Notes: generated from the letters alone by a model not told the origin. A DNA stretch of 64,000 nt from Azophilus sp965220835 (GCA_965220835.1 OZ244842.1:2976001-3040000), one strand, 5' to 3'. Shown: positions 16,864-27,282, numbered from the stretch's first letter. Program-made: numbers and translations.

Positions 16864-16890
16864 TTAGCACTCTCATGAGGGGAGTGCTAA
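16864..16890 (+). promoter_or_regulatory. CIRCE operator (HrcA-binding site)
   Basis: TTAGCACTC - nine bases - GAGTGCTAA is the exact CIRCE inverted repeat. It lies just after the groES promoter, where HrcA binding blocks transcription until heat shock. Confidence 0.95.
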
Positions 16891-16999
16891 CGCCGGGGTT
16901 GCGGCGTTGTCCGGTCTCGGGGCGGCGGTGCAGCAGGGTAGCCATGCAACCAGACGCTTGCCGCACGGCGGCCAAGCAGAACACGGGAGAAACCAGTCC

Positions 17000-17290
17000 A
17001 TGAACATTCGACCCCTACATGACCGCGTTGTGGTGCGCCGGTTGGAAGAGGAGACCACCACCGCCGGCGGCATCGTGCTGCCGGATTCGGCCGCCGAGAA
17101 GCCCTCGCAAGGCGAGGTGCTCGCCGTTGGCCCCGGCAAGGCCCTGGACAACGGCGACGTGCGGGCGCCCGACGTGAAGGCCGGCGACAAGATCATCTTC
17201 GGCCAGTACGGCGGCAGCACGGTCAAGATCGACGGCGAGGAGCTGCTCATTCTCAGCGAAAGCGAAATCTTCGGCGTGCTGGAAGGCTAA
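17000..17290 (+). CDS. groES: Co-chaperonin GroES
   Basis: 96 aa. MNIRPLHDRVVVRRLEEE and the mobile loop (TTAGGIVLPDSAAEKPSQG) are typical, as is the C-terminal KIDGEELLILSESEIFGVLE. It caps the GroEL ring. The start ATG 17000 follows GGGAG. It is under CIRCE control and cotranscribed with groEL 81 bases downstream. Confidence 0.98.
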   Translation: MNIRPLHDRVVVRRLEEETTTAGGIVLPDSAAEKPSQGEVLAVGPGKALDNGDVRAPDVKAGDKIIFGQYGGSTVKIDGEELLILSESEIFGVLEG

Positions 17291-17371
17291 CGTCCCCAAA
17301 CCAGCCAACGAAGCTCCGCATCCCAACAATCGACGTAACCAGAAACCGACAGAAACACGAGGAAACAGGCA

Positions 17372-19009
<1,638 letters not shown>

Positions 19010-19096
19010 ACCGCCTGGGCAAGCGGGCTCCGCGGGCTTTGAGCCTGCGGGGCCTTGCGCCTTGCGCAAACGCGAATCCGTGCTTTGCGCGAAACG

Positions 19097-19125
19097 AAAA
19101 ACCCTGCCTTTTGGCGGGGTTTTTT
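19097..19125 (+). terminator. Rho-independent terminator of groESL
   Basis: ACCCTGCC-TTTT-GGCGGGGT stem-loop (one G-T pair) preceded by an A run and followed by TTTTTT. Confidence 0.85.
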
Positions 19126-19126
19126 G

Positions 19127-19385
19127 TGGGCGGCATACACGATGAATGGCACCAAGCCAACGAAGCGATGCGACCCAGGCCTTTTCCGTCATCGCAACGC
19201 GAGGTTTGGCACCAGCCGATCGGACCGAAACAGACTGTGCCCCTTGCTGCATCGCACCGCGGAGATTGGCGTCAGCCAAACTGCAACTGAACCGTCAACC
19301 CCCAGCGGCTGAAGGTTCGCATTTCCCGTCCAGCCGGGCTATATTTCGGGGTGACCTAAACACACCTTGATTGGGAGGGCGCACC
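19127..19385. other. Gene-free stretch with small hairpins
   Basis: No coding frame with family features. It contains TTGGC-GTCA-GCCAA at 19266-19279 and similar GGCACCAAGCC and TTTGGCACCAGCC stretches upstream, which may be decayed members of the REP-like family. A weak -10-like TATATT lies about 35 bases before the end of the region, ahead of the PuuD-like gene. Confidence 0.4.
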
Positions 19386-20048
19386 ATGTCCGAGGAAATG
19401 TTGATCATCGATTATTTGGCGAAGTGGCTGCACTTCATCGTCGGCATCACGTGGATCGGCCTGCTGTACTACTTCAACTTCGTGCAGACGGAGTACTTCA
19501 AGGAAGCCGACCCGGATGCCCGGGTGGATGCCTTCACCAAGCTGGCCCCAAGGGCGCTGTGGTGGTTCCGCTGGGGTGCGATGTTCACCTTGCTTACCGG
19601 CTTGGTCATGCTCGGCATCCGTGGCGCCGGGCTCACCATGGACATATTCATTGGCTCGGTCATGGCCATACTGATGTTCCTGAACGTCTGGCTGATCATC
19701 TGGCCGAACCAGAAAATCGTCATTGCCTCCAATGAGCAAATCAAGGCGGGCGGTGAGGCCCTGCCGGAGGCCGCTGGCGCCGCCCCCAAGGCAGCCTTGG
19801 CATCGCGCACCAACACCCTGTTTTCGGTGCCCATGCTCTACTTCATGGGGTCCAGCGCCCACCTGCCCAATGGGCCTTTCGTCGGCGGCAACATGACCGC
19901 GTTGATCATCCTTCTGGTCATCATCGCGGCCTTGGAGTTGAACGCCATATTCGGCAAGCAAGGCCCCATGACCACCGTCAAGGGCGTCATCACGTCCAGC
20001 TTCGTGCTCTGGGCCGTGATGCTCGGCCTGTTGGTGGTCACCGGCTAG
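19386..20048 (+). CDS. PuuD/urate-oxidase-N-like membrane protein
   Basis: 220 aa, ATG 19386 after GGGAGGG. Several TM segments: WLHFIVGITWIGLLYYFNFVQTEYF, MFTLLTGLVMLGIR, MDIFIGSVMAILMFLNVWLIIWPNQK, NMTALIILLVIIAALELNAIF and the last one near the C-terminus. This matches the membrane domain of urate hydroxylase PuuD, but the C-terminal cytochrome c domain of full PuuD is missing. No purine-catabolism neighbours are present, so a different, perhaps respiratory, role is possible. Confidence 0.75.
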   Translation: MSEEMLIIDYLAKWLHFIVGITWIGLLYYFNFVQTEYFKEADPDARVDAFTKLAPRALWWFRWGAMFTLLTGLVMLGIRGAGLTMDIFIGSVMAILMFLNVWLIIWPNQKIVIASNEQIKAGGEALPEAAGAAPKAALASRTNTLFSVPMLYFMGSSAHLPNGPFVGGNMTALIILLVIIAALELNAIFGKQGPMTTVKGVITSSFVLWAVMLGLLVVTG

Positions 20049-20075
20049 CCGCCAGCGGCGCTCTAGGAAAAGCAG

Positions 20076-20831
20076 ATGCCGGAGCCTTCACCCGCCTCGA
20101 GTATTTCCACCGCCCCGGACGACGCACGGCGGCGCCCCACCAGCGGTGGCCGGCCGCGCCCAAGCGGCAGCAGCAGCGGTGGGGGCGGTGGCCGGTCCAT
20201 TGCCATCAATTTGGTGGTGGCCGCGCTCGTGGCGGGCCTCGGCGTTGCTGGCTGGTTCATCGCCAACCAGCACCAGTTGCTGATTGAGGAGCAACGCAAG
20301 GCGGCCGAGGCCGACGGCCGCCTGCACGCTTTGGAGGAACGCCTGCGCATGACGGATCAGGTCATGAGCGAAACCGAGGCCGAGACCGACGAGGAGATCA
20401 ACTTCTGGGAATCCGAGGTCCGCAAGCTCTGGGCCGTCACCAACGAACGCAACAAGAAGTGGATTCAGGACAACCAGAAGCTGCTGCAAACGCAGAAGAA
20501 CGCGATCGCCAGCCTGCAAAGCTCCGACCGCACGCTAAAGAGCGCCGTGGACCGCCACGACAAGGCCTTCAACCAACAGCAGGCGCTGATCGATCAACTG
20601 GCCAGCATTGAGCTGCAGCTTCAGCAAGTGCTAAGAGGCCAGCGGGATCTGGTGGACCGGGTGAACGCCGCCACGCAGACCGCGGCGGCGCAAAACAGCC
20701 GAGTGGCCGAAAACGAGCAGGCCATCGCCGCCATCGACGCCTACCGCGTGCAAGTCAACACCCGGCTCTCCAGCATAGAGAGCCAGCTGCGCACCCTGGC
20801 GGCGCGCCCGGAGCCGCCGCCGACGTTGTAG
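20076..20831 (+). CDS. Single-TM coiled-coil protein, unknown function
   Basis: 251 aa. A disordered Ser/Gly/Pro/Arg-rich cytoplasmic N-terminus (residues 1-40), one TM (AINLVVAALVAGLGVAGWFIA), then an almost continuous coiled coil to the end (HQLLIEEQRKAAEADGRLHALEERLRM through LSSIESQLRTLAARPE). I do not recognise a family. It follows the PuuD-like gene by 27 bases and may share its transcript. Confidence 0.7.
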   Translation: MPEPSPASSISTAPDDARRRPTSGGRPRPSGSSSGGGGGRSIAINLVVAALVAGLGVAGWFIANQHQLLIEEQRKAAEADGRLHALEERLRMTDQVMSETEAETDEEINFWESEVRKLWAVTNERNKKWIQDNQKLLQTQKNAIASLQSSDRTLKSAVDRHDKAFNQQQALIDQLASIELQLQQVLRGQRDLVDRVNAATQTAAAQNSRVAENEQAIAAIDAYRVQVNTRLSSIESQLRTLAARPEPPPTL

Positions 20832-20866
20832 CGCGCTGTCCGGGGGGCTTGCAGCGCCACATCCGA

Positions 20867-20989
20867 AGGGCGTTCAGCACCCACCACCTCGTCCGCGGCC
20901 TCTCAGCGTCCAGCCAAGAGGGCGTTCAGTAGCCCGCAATCTCATCCAGGGTCTCGCAACGCCTCGTTCAGAGGGCGTTCAGCATCCAA
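20867..20989 (-). repeat. Three degenerate 52-53 bp copies of a gene's 3' tail
   Basis: AGGGCGTTCAG begins at 20867, 20919 and 20972. The last copy is the real end of the aminotransferase gene (codons ending DEVVGC, then TGA). Read on the minus strand, copy 2 gives RCETLDEIAGY then TGA, similar in protein sequence. Copy 1 keeps the DNA similarity but has lost a base. Confidence 0.7.
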
Positions 20990-22289
20990 CCACCTCGTCC
21001 ACCGCCTCGCGCAGCACGGCGGCCATGGTGTCGATGTCGCTGTCCGTCACGATGAATGGCGGCCCCAAAAGGACGGCATCGCGAAACTCCCCAGTGCCGC
21101 CCGTGTAGAAGAACACGCCGCGCCGGAGCGCCGCCTGAACCACCTGAGCGGCAACCTGATCCGCCTTCGGAAAGGGCGTCAGAGTGCCGCGGTCCGCCAC
21201 GATCTCAATGCCCTGCAGCAGGCCGCGCCCGCGGGATTCGGCGACATGGGGATGGTTGGAAAAAGCCTCCTGGAGACGCATCGCCAAGCGGTCGCCGAGC
21301 TGGCGCGCCCGCTCCACCAGGTTTTCCTCCACCATGATCGACAGCACTTCCGCCGCCGCCGCGCAGGCTCCGGGATGGGCGCCGAAGGTGTGGAACATGA
21401 CGTTGTAGCCGGCGGCGTCAATCGAGGCGCCGATGGCTTCGGTGGTGAAAACGCCGCCTAGGGGCGCATAGCCGCCGGCCATGCCCTTGCCGCCAACCAA
21501 GAGGTCCGGCGACACCGGCCAATGTTGATGGGCAAACGGCAGCCCAGTGCGGCCGAACCCGCTCATCACTTCATCAAAAACCAGCAGGATGCCATGCTCA
21601 TCGCAGAGGCTGCGCACCTTTGGCCAATAGTCCTCTGGCGGCACGATGGCTGCCCCGGACGCGCCGGTGATGGGTTCCACGAACAGGGCGGCGATGCTCT
21701 CCGGCCCCTCCCGCTCTATCACCTCGGCCATGGCGTCCACATAGTGGTCGCCGGCCTCGGGGTGGTGCGCGCCCAAGGGGCAGTGCAGCGGATGTGCCGT
21801 CGGCGCCTTGGGATGGTCAGGCAGCGCCTGCTCCAAGCCCTGCCGCCGTGCCCAATGGCCGCTGATCGCGGTGGTCATGAAGGTTGCCCCGTGGTAGGAA
21901 ATGTCCCTAGACAGGATCTTGCGGCGCGCCAAGTCTCCCTGCGCGGCGTGGTGCATGAACACCAGCTTCACCGCCGACTCCACCGCCTCGGAGCCGCCGG
22001 AGGTGATGTGCATGCGGGTGATGCCCTCCGGCAGCCAATCCCGCTCCAAGGCCTCAACTATGGCTCGGCGCCCCGGCGTGATCCACGGCGGCACCACGTA
22101 GGTGGTCTCCGCCGTGGCCTTGGCCAAAGCGTCAACCACCCGCTTGCGGCCATGGCCCACGTTGGCCACCACCGCACCGCCCGCGGCATCAAGCACCGCC
22201 TGACCTGACTCGGTGAACAGATGGGCACCCTCGGCCTTGACGATGTGCAAAGCCGCGTCCCGGGAAAAAGGCCAATTCAGTTTGCTCAT
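20979..22289 (-). CDS. Class III pyridoxal-phosphate aminotransferase
   Basis: 436 aa from ATG 22289. The fold-type I class III family moves amino groups from omega-amines or amino acids. Seen: HITSGGSEAVESAVKL, SYHGATFMTTAISGH, the DEVMSGFGRTG Asp that binds the PLP nitrogen, and the PLP lysine in LLVGGKGMAGGYAPLGG. The length is normal. The substrate cannot be assigned. Degenerate copies of its 3' end lie directly downstream. Confidence 0.9.
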   Translation of the reverse strand: MSKLNWPFSRDAALHIVKAEGAHLFTESGQAVLDAAGGAVVANVGHGRKRVVDALAKATAETTYVVPPWITPGRRAIVEALERDWLPEGITRMHITSGGSEAVESAVKLVFMHHAAQGDLARRKILSRDISYHGATFMTTAISGHWARRQGLEQALPDHPKAPTAHPLHCPLGAHHPEAGDHYVDAMAEVIEREGPESIAALFVEPITGASGAAIVPPEDYWPKVRSLCDEHGILLVFDEVMSGFGRTGLPFAHQHWPVSPDLLVGGKGMAGGYAPLGGVFTTEAIGASIDAAGYNVMFHTFGAHPGACAAAAEVLSIMVEENLVERARQLGDRLAMRLQEAFSNHPHVAESRGRGLLQGIEIVADRGTLTPFPKADQVAAQVVQAALRRGVFFYTGGTGEFRDAVLLGPPFIVTDSDIDTMAAVLREAVDEVVGC

Positions 22290-22460
22290 GGGACACCCAA
22301 ATCGCCGTTCGGCGGGGGTGGGCACTGTAAATCCTTTGGCCCCCAAAACTCAAAGACTTTAGGGGGTTAGTGGGGAAACGAGTTTGCATCCCACAAAAGT
22401 GCGCTCTAAAGCGATGATCCAATGTGCTACGATTGGAGTACACAAATCGGGGGCAGTATC

Positions 22461-22793
22461 GTGGGCGTTCCCAGTACCTTCAGCGTTCGAGAATTGAGAC
22501 AGCGTTCCGGCGAATTGCTTCGGAATGCCGAGGAAGGACAGTTGGCAATCGTCACCAAGCACGGACGACCGACCATCCTTGCCGTTCCCTTCGATGACCG
22601 CCTGCTTGATGTCGGCGTGCATCGATCGCTCGCTCTGCAACTATTCGAACAACATCAGTTAACTTTGGCGCAAGCCGCCAAAGTGGCCGACTTGAGCGTG
22701 GAGGACTTCATGAGCCTGCTCGCAAAGACAGGCACCGTGGCGGTGGATTACCCACCTTCGGAACTCGAAGACGAGTTGAACAGTGTCTCGTGA
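22461..22793 (+). CDS. Antitoxin: Phd/YefM N-terminus fused to UPF0175
   Basis: 110 aa from GTG 22461 with GGGGGCAG upstream. Residues 1-40 (FSVRELRQRSGELLRNAEEGQLAIVTKHGRPTILAVPF) form a Phd/YefM DNA-binding antitoxin domain. Residues 50-110 (LALQLFEQHQLTLAQAAKVADLSVEDFMSLLAKTGTVAVDY) form a UPF0175 domain. The stop overlaps the PIN toxin start (GTGA). An imperfect dyad, TGTGCTAC and GTACACA (22423-22444), precedes it and may be its operator. Confidence 0.85.
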   Translation: MGVPSTFSVRELRQRSGELLRNAEEGQLAIVTKHGRPTILAVPFDDRLLDVGVHRSLALQLFEQHQLTLAQAAKVADLSVEDFMSLLAKTGTVAVDYPPSELEDELNSVS

Positions 22794-23338
22794 ACAATTC
22801 CGGGCGGCATGCGGCCGGAACGATAGAGAAGGCTGATCCAGACCACCCACTCCCATTTGTCTCGGACGCCGGTCCCCTAATTGCACTCGCCAAGATCGAT
22901 CGGCTTCATTTGCTTCAAAACCTATTCGGTTACGGCATCATTCCGCTGGCCGTGCATCGGGAAATCCGACCCGAATCGGGACTACCCGGAGCCGCACGGA
23001 TCCGACAAGCAATCTCAGCCGGCTGGCTACAAGTCGTCCCTCTCGAGGACGACGCACTGGCCGTGGAGCTTCTCAGTCTAATTGACGCCGGAGAGGCTGA
23101 GGCCATTGCTCTGTGTCACCAGCGACGGGGAAGACTCCTATTGATCGATGATGCCAAGGGTCGCAAGGTGGCTCGCCGCGCGGGCCTGCCCATAGTGGGT
23201 GTGGCGGGAATCTTGCTTGCAGCGAAGTCAAAAGGATTACTGACTGCGGTGAGCCCAGTGCTTGAGGATTTGAAAGGCGTAGGTTATCGGCTCTCCAACC
23301 GGCTCATGGAAACCGTGCGCCGCACCGCGAACGAGTGA
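22790..23338 (+). CDS. DUF3368 PIN-domain toxin
   Basis: 182 aa, GTG start overlapping the antitoxin stop. The PIN ribonuclease fold is visible: VSDAGPLIALAKIDRLHLLQ carries the first acidic residue, IDAGEAEAIALCHQ the second, and LLIDDAKGRKVARRAGLPIVGVAGILLAAKSKGLL the DD pair and the family tail. It should cleave RNA when freed from the antitoxin. It is the second toxin-antitoxin locus in the window. Confidence 0.88.
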   Translation: MNNSGRHAAGTIEKADPDHPLPFVSDAGPLIALAKIDRLHLLQNLFGYGIIPLAVHREIRPESGLPGAARIRQAISAGWLQVVPLEDDALAVELLSLIDAGEAEAIALCHQRRGRLLLIDDAKGRKVARRAGLPIVGVAGILLAAKSKGLLTAVSPVLEDLKGVGYRLSNRLMETVRRTANE

Positions 23339-23434
23339 AAGGGGAAGTCGCGCATACCTGCCTCGCAGTTGCCCCTCTGTGTTGCATCAAACTCCCAGTG
23401 GATTGGTGTTTCACTGCGTGAATTGGCAGGTGTG

Positions 23435-23848
23435 CTAGCTTGGCGGCCGCACTCGGCCCCGTAGCTCCTTGATGCTGGCTCGCCGTTGCTTGTCGTCCCG
23501 GCGTCGTGCCTTGGCGCCGGCGCTGGGCGCCGTGGGAATGCGGCGTTTGGGCACGTGCCGGGCTTGTTCGATCAGGGCGCCGAGGCGTTCGAGGGCGGCC
23601 TCCCGATTGCGCTGCTGGGTGCGGTGGGTGTCGGCGAAGATGACGATCTCGCCCGCCGCGGTCAGGCGGCTGGCCGCTAACGCCCTAAGCCTCTCGCAGA
23701 CCTTGGGATCGATTCCCGCTTCGTCCAGATTCAGGCGGCACTCCACCGCCGTCGCAACCTTATTGACGTTTTGGCCACCCGGCCCCCGGGAACGCACGAA
23801 CTTCCAAGCGATGGCGGATGGGGGAATGTCGATGCCGCCGATGTTCAT
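23435..23848 (-). CDS. arfB: Alternative ribosome-rescue factor ArfB (YaeJ)
   Basis: 137 aa. The GGQ catalytic motif lies at residues 24-26 in FVRSRGPGGQNVNKVATAVECRLNLDEAGI. The basic C-terminal tail (KARRRDDKQRRASIKELRGRVR) enters the empty mRNA channel. It hydrolyses peptidyl-tRNA on stalled ribosomes. The length matches the family. Confidence 0.95.
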   Translation of the reverse strand: MNIGGIDIPPSAIAWKFVRSRGPGGQNVNKVATAVECRLNLDEAGIDPKVCERLRALAASRLTAAGEIVIFADTHRTQQRNREAALERLGALIEQARHVPKRRIPTAPSAGAKARRRDDKQRRASIKELRGRVRPPS

Positions 23849-24046
23849 GCGATACCGTCAGCTCTGGCGTGAGTGTCATAAAAGGGGATTATCGCCGAAC
23901 GGAGCAGCGGCCGTCATCGCCAACCCACGGCCCACGGCCACTTACCTGTGCGACGCCAACTTCGCTCCTCCAAACCCTTGAGCCTAAGTGGCCAAAGCTA
24001 TAGCCTCAGCAGATTCGCCGGGACAAGCGGAACAGGGAGGACAGCA

Positions 24047-25153
24047 ATGGACGTGCGCGCAGCCGTGGCATTCGAGGCGGGCCAGCCGCTGGAGATGGAG
24101 ACCGTGCAACTGGAGGGGCCGCAGGCGGGCGAGGTGCTAGTGGAGATTAAGGCCACCGGGCTTTGCCACACCGACGCCTACACGCTCTCCGGCGCCGACC
24201 CGGAGGGCCTGTTTCCCGCCATCCTGGGGCATGAGGGCGCCGGCGTGGTGGTGGAGGTCGGGGCGGACGTGCAATCCTTGGCACCCGGCGATCACGTCAT
24301 TCCGCTGTACACGCCGGAATGCCGCCAGTGCAAGTTCTGCCTGTCCGGCAAGACCAACCTTTGCGGGGCCATTCGCGAAACCCAAGGCCGTGGCGTGATG
24401 CCCGATGGCAGCAGCCGCTTCTCCTTGGGCGGCAACAGGCTCTACCACTACATGGGCACTTCCACCTTCGCCAACTACACCGTGCTGCCGGAAATCGCCG
24501 TGGCCAAGATTCGCGAAGACGCCCCCTTCGATAAGGTGTGCTACATCGGCTGCGGGGTCACCACGGGGCTCGGCGCGGTCATGAACACGGCCAAGGTGGA
24601 GCCGGGGGCCAACGTGGCCGTGTTCGGCTTGGGCGGCATTGGCCTGAACGTGATTCAAGGCGCGCGCATCGCCGGGGCGGACCGCATCATCGGCGTGGAT
24701 TTGAACCCCGCCAAGCGCGAGTTGGCGGAGAAGTTCGGCATGACCGACTTCATCAACCCCCAAGAGGTGGACGATGCGGTGGCGGCGATCATCGACCTCA
24801 CCGATGGCGGCGTGGACTATTCCTTCGAGTGCATCGGCAACGTCGAGGTGATGCGCCAAGCCTTGGAGTGCTGCCACAAGGGCTGGGGCGAGAGCATCAT
24901 CATCGGCGTGGCGGGCGCGGGGCAGGAAATCAGCACGCGGCCCTTTCAGCTGGTCACCGGCCGGGTTTGGCGGGGCACGGCCTTCGGCGGGGCCAAGGGC
25001 CGCACCGAGGTGCCCCGCATCGTGGATTGGTACATGGACGGCAAGATCAACATCGACGACCTCATCACCCACCAACTGACGTTGCCGGACATCAACGAGG
25101 GCTTCGACTTGATGCACAAGGGCGAGAGCATCCGCTCCGTTGTGGTGTACTGA
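24047..25153 (+). CDS. frmA: S-(hydroxymethyl)glutathione dehydrogenase / class III ADH
   Basis: 368 aa, start ATG 24047 after AGGGAGG. The catalytic zinc site is Cys40, His62 and Glu63 (ATGLCHTDAYTLSG; LGHEGAG). The structural zinc site is Cys92, 95, 98 and 106 (ECRQCKFCLSGKTNLC). The Rossmann fold starts at VAVFGLGGIGLNVIQGA. It oxidises the glutathione-formaldehyde adduct. The next gene begins at the base after its stop. The usual S-formylglutathione hydrolase neighbour is replaced by an amidohydrolase. Confidence 0.96.
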   Translation: MDVRAAVAFEAGQPLEMETVQLEGPQAGEVLVEIKATGLCHTDAYTLSGADPEGLFPAILGHEGAGVVVEVGADVQSLAPGDHVIPLYTPECRQCKFCLSGKTNLCGAIRETQGRGVMPDGSSRFSLGGNRLYHYMGTSTFANYTVLPEIAVAKIREDAPFDKVCYIGCGVTTGLGAVMNTAKVEPGANVAVFGLGGIGLNVIQGARIAGADRIIGVDLNPAKRELAEKFGMTDFINPQEVDDAVAAIIDLTDGGVDYSFECIGNVEVMRQALECCHKGWGESIIIGVAGAGQEISTRPFQLVTGRVWRGTAFGGAKGRTEVPRIVDWYMDGKINIDDLITHQLTLPDINEGFDLMHKGESIRSVVVY

Positions 25154-26173
25154 GTGAACCAGGCCGAGTGGCTGGCCCAGGTCAGCGAAGACATCATCGA
25201 GCCGGACCGCCCGATCTGCGATCCGCACCACCATCTCTGGGACCATCCGAACAGCCGCTACCTGCTCGATGAACTCATCGCCGACACCGGCAGCGGCCAC
25301 AACGTGGTCAGCACCGTGTTCGTGGAGTGCGCCAGCATGTACCGGGCCGACGGCGCTGAAGCGCTGCGGCCAGTGGGTGAAACGGACTTCGTCAACGGGG
25401 TGGCGGCGATGTCGGCGTCCGGCGGCTACGGGGCCATGCGCGCCTGTGCAGGCATTGTCAGCTACGCAGACTTGACCCTGGGCAGCGCGGCCGGTGAGGT
25501 GCTGGACGCCCACATCGCCGCCAGCCCGCGCTTTCGCGGCATTCGCCACGCGGCGGGCTGGGATGCCAGCGACGCGGTGCGCAACTCGCACACCCATCCC
25601 AGCCAGCAGCTTCTGGCGGACCCCACCTTCCGCCAAGGGTTCGCCGAACTCCACCGGCGCGGCCTGTCGTTCGATGCCTGGTTGTACCACCCTCAAATTC
25701 CGGAGCTGACCGCGCTGGCCCGCGCCTTCCCGGACACCACCATCATCTTCGACCACTTTGGCGGCCCCTTGGGCATCGGCCCCTACGCCGGCCAGCGGGA
25801 GGCAATCTTCACGCAGTGGCGCCAGGACGTGGCGGAACTGGCCAGCTGCGAGAACGTGTACGCCAAGCTCGGCGGGTTGGTGATGCCCATCAATGGCTTC
25901 GGCTTCCACAATCGCGAGCGGCCGGCCACGTCCGATGAGCTTGTGGCGGCCACTGAACGCTACTACCGCCACGCCATCGACTGCTTCGGCGTCCAGCGCT
26001 GCATGTTCGAGAGCAACTTCCCTGTGGACAAGGCCAGCTGTTCCTACGCCGTGCTGTGGAACAGCTTCAAGAAGCTGGTGGCCGACGCCTCCGAAACGGA
26101 GAAGGCATGGCTGTTTCATGACGCCGCCGCCGCCGCGTACCGGCTGGGCTCCCCCGTGTCCAAAGACGAATGA
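25154..26173 (+). CDS. Amidohydrolase-family TIM-barrel hydrolase
   Basis: 339 aa. GTG 25154 directly follows the frmA TGA, so translation is coupled. Metal-site motif DPHHHLWD at the N-terminus, a conserved FDHFGGPLG strand, and MFESNFPVDK near the C-terminus place it with the amidohydrolase_2 group, which includes lactonases and decarboxylases. Its substrate is unknown. Coupling to frmA suggests action on a product of formaldehyde or one-carbon metabolism. Confidence 0.85.
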   Translation: MNQAEWLAQVSEDIIEPDRPICDPHHHLWDHPNSRYLLDELIADTGSGHNVVSTVFVECASMYRADGAEALRPVGETDFVNGVAAMSASGGYGAMRACAGIVSYADLTLGSAAGEVLDAHIAASPRFRGIRHAAGWDASDAVRNSHTHPSQQLLADPTFRQGFAELHRRGLSFDAWLYHPQIPELTALARAFPDTTIIFDHFGGPLGIGPYAGQREAIFTQWRQDVAELASCENVYAKLGGLVMPINGFGFHNRERPATSDELVAATERYYRHAIDCFGVQRCMFESNFPVDKASCSYAVLWNSFKKLVADASETEKAWLFHDAAAAAYRLGSPVSKDE

Positions 26174-26820
26174 GCCTGAAAGTCATCGGTGCCGGCTTCG
26201 GGCGCACGGGAACCCTGTCGCTCAAACTGGCGCTGGAGCAACTCGGCTTCGGCCCCTGCTACCACATGCTGGAAGTGGGCCAGCACCCGGGGCACGTGGC
26301 CCTGTGGCGCCAAGCAGCGGCCGGTGAGCCCGTGGACTGGCCAACGCTGTTCAAGAACTACCAAGCCACCGTGGACTGGCCTTCCTGCAACTACTGGGAA
26401 GCGCAGTTGGCGGCGTTCCCAAGCGCCAAGGTGATTCTCTCCGAACGGGATCCGGAAGCTTGGTACGCCAGCGTCATGAACACTATCTTCCCCACTTCGG
26501 CAGCGGCTCGGGATAAGGCCCGCAGCGGGTCCGACCCAGCCGCCCAGGAACGCGCCGCGATGGTCTACGAGGTGATCTGGGACGGCGTGTTTGACGGCCG
26601 CATGAACGACAAGGCCCACGTGATTGACCGCTACCTCGCCCACAATGAGCGGGTGAAGCGGCTCCTGCCCGCCAGCCAACTGCTGATCTTCAACCCCGCC
26701 AACGGCTGGCCGCCGCTGTGCGATTTTCTTGGCTGCCCGCAGCCCGACGGCCCCTTTCCCAGCGTCAACAGCACGGCAGAGTTTCAAGCGCGCATCAGCG
26801 AGATGAGCAAGGGCACCTAA
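26170..26820 (+). CDS. Sulfotransferase-family protein
   Basis: 216 aa, start overlaps the previous stop (ATGA). The N-terminal KVIGAGFGRTGTLSLKLALEQLGFGPCYHM is the PAPS 5'-phosphosulfate loop of the Sulfotransfer_4 type. AKVILSERDPEAWYASV is the 3'-phosphate segment. It is third in the frmA operon. The acceptor is unknown. Confidence 0.85.
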   Translation: MSLKVIGAGFGRTGTLSLKLALEQLGFGPCYHMLEVGQHPGHVALWRQAAAGEPVDWPTLFKNYQATVDWPSCNYWEAQLAAFPSAKVILSERDPEAWYASVMNTIFPTSAAARDKARSGSDPAAQERAAMVYEVIWDGVFDGRMNDKAHVIDRYLAHNERVKRLLPASQLLIFNPANGWPPLCDFLGCPQPDGPFPSVNSTAEFQARISEMSKGT

Positions 26821-27009
26821 GCTAGCGTTCGCTTGCGGCGAATCTTTAGGGCATGTTATTCGATTCCCTGGAGCGGAGGGCGGCGCAAAACGGAATGTTC
26901 GTTCAGAACATTAGAGTAACCACGCACCTCCTCACCCGGGGGAAGCCAGCACCGATTCCGCCTGCGCTATCATCCCCTACTCCTCAGTTTGGTGACCGAG
27001 AGGCTGTCG

Positions 27010-27282
27010 ATGTCACGGTATTCGGCGAAAGCAACCAAGAAGCGGTTCATGGAGGAGCTCGACCCCTTCGAGTTCATCGGGGTAATCGAGGAGGGCGGAC
27101 GCAAGTTCAACGAAGAGTGCGATCGGTTGGGCATCTCCAGGGTGATTGAGCTTGACGGCAAAGTAGTGCTGTACCACTCCGATGGGTCACACACACCGAC
27201 GCCCGATCCTTATGACCGGGATGCCGTCATGGCGTTGTTCAGCCAGCATAAGGTTTCCTTAAATGGCCTTCGATACCACTGA
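27010..27282 (+). CDS. Hypothetical small protein
   Basis: 90 aa from ATG 27010, preceded by GAGAGG at 7 bases, which favours it over the TTG at 26989. Sequence: KKRFMEELDPFEFIGVIEEGGRKFNEECDRLGISRVIELDGKVVLYHSDG. It looks like a small folded domain with a C-terminal helix. I do not recognise it. Confidence 0.55.
   Translation: MSRYSAKATKKRFMEELDPFEFIGVIEEGGRKFNEECDRLGISRVIELDGKVVLYHSDGSHTPTPDPYDRDAVMALFSQHKVSLNGLRYH

Noticed and set aside
24137..26119. 660-codon open frame on the minus strand
   Set aside because: It is the antisense shadow of frmA and the amidohydrolase gene, whose motifs and ribosome sites are clear. The antisense translation is His/Ala/Gly/Val-rich without any family pattern.
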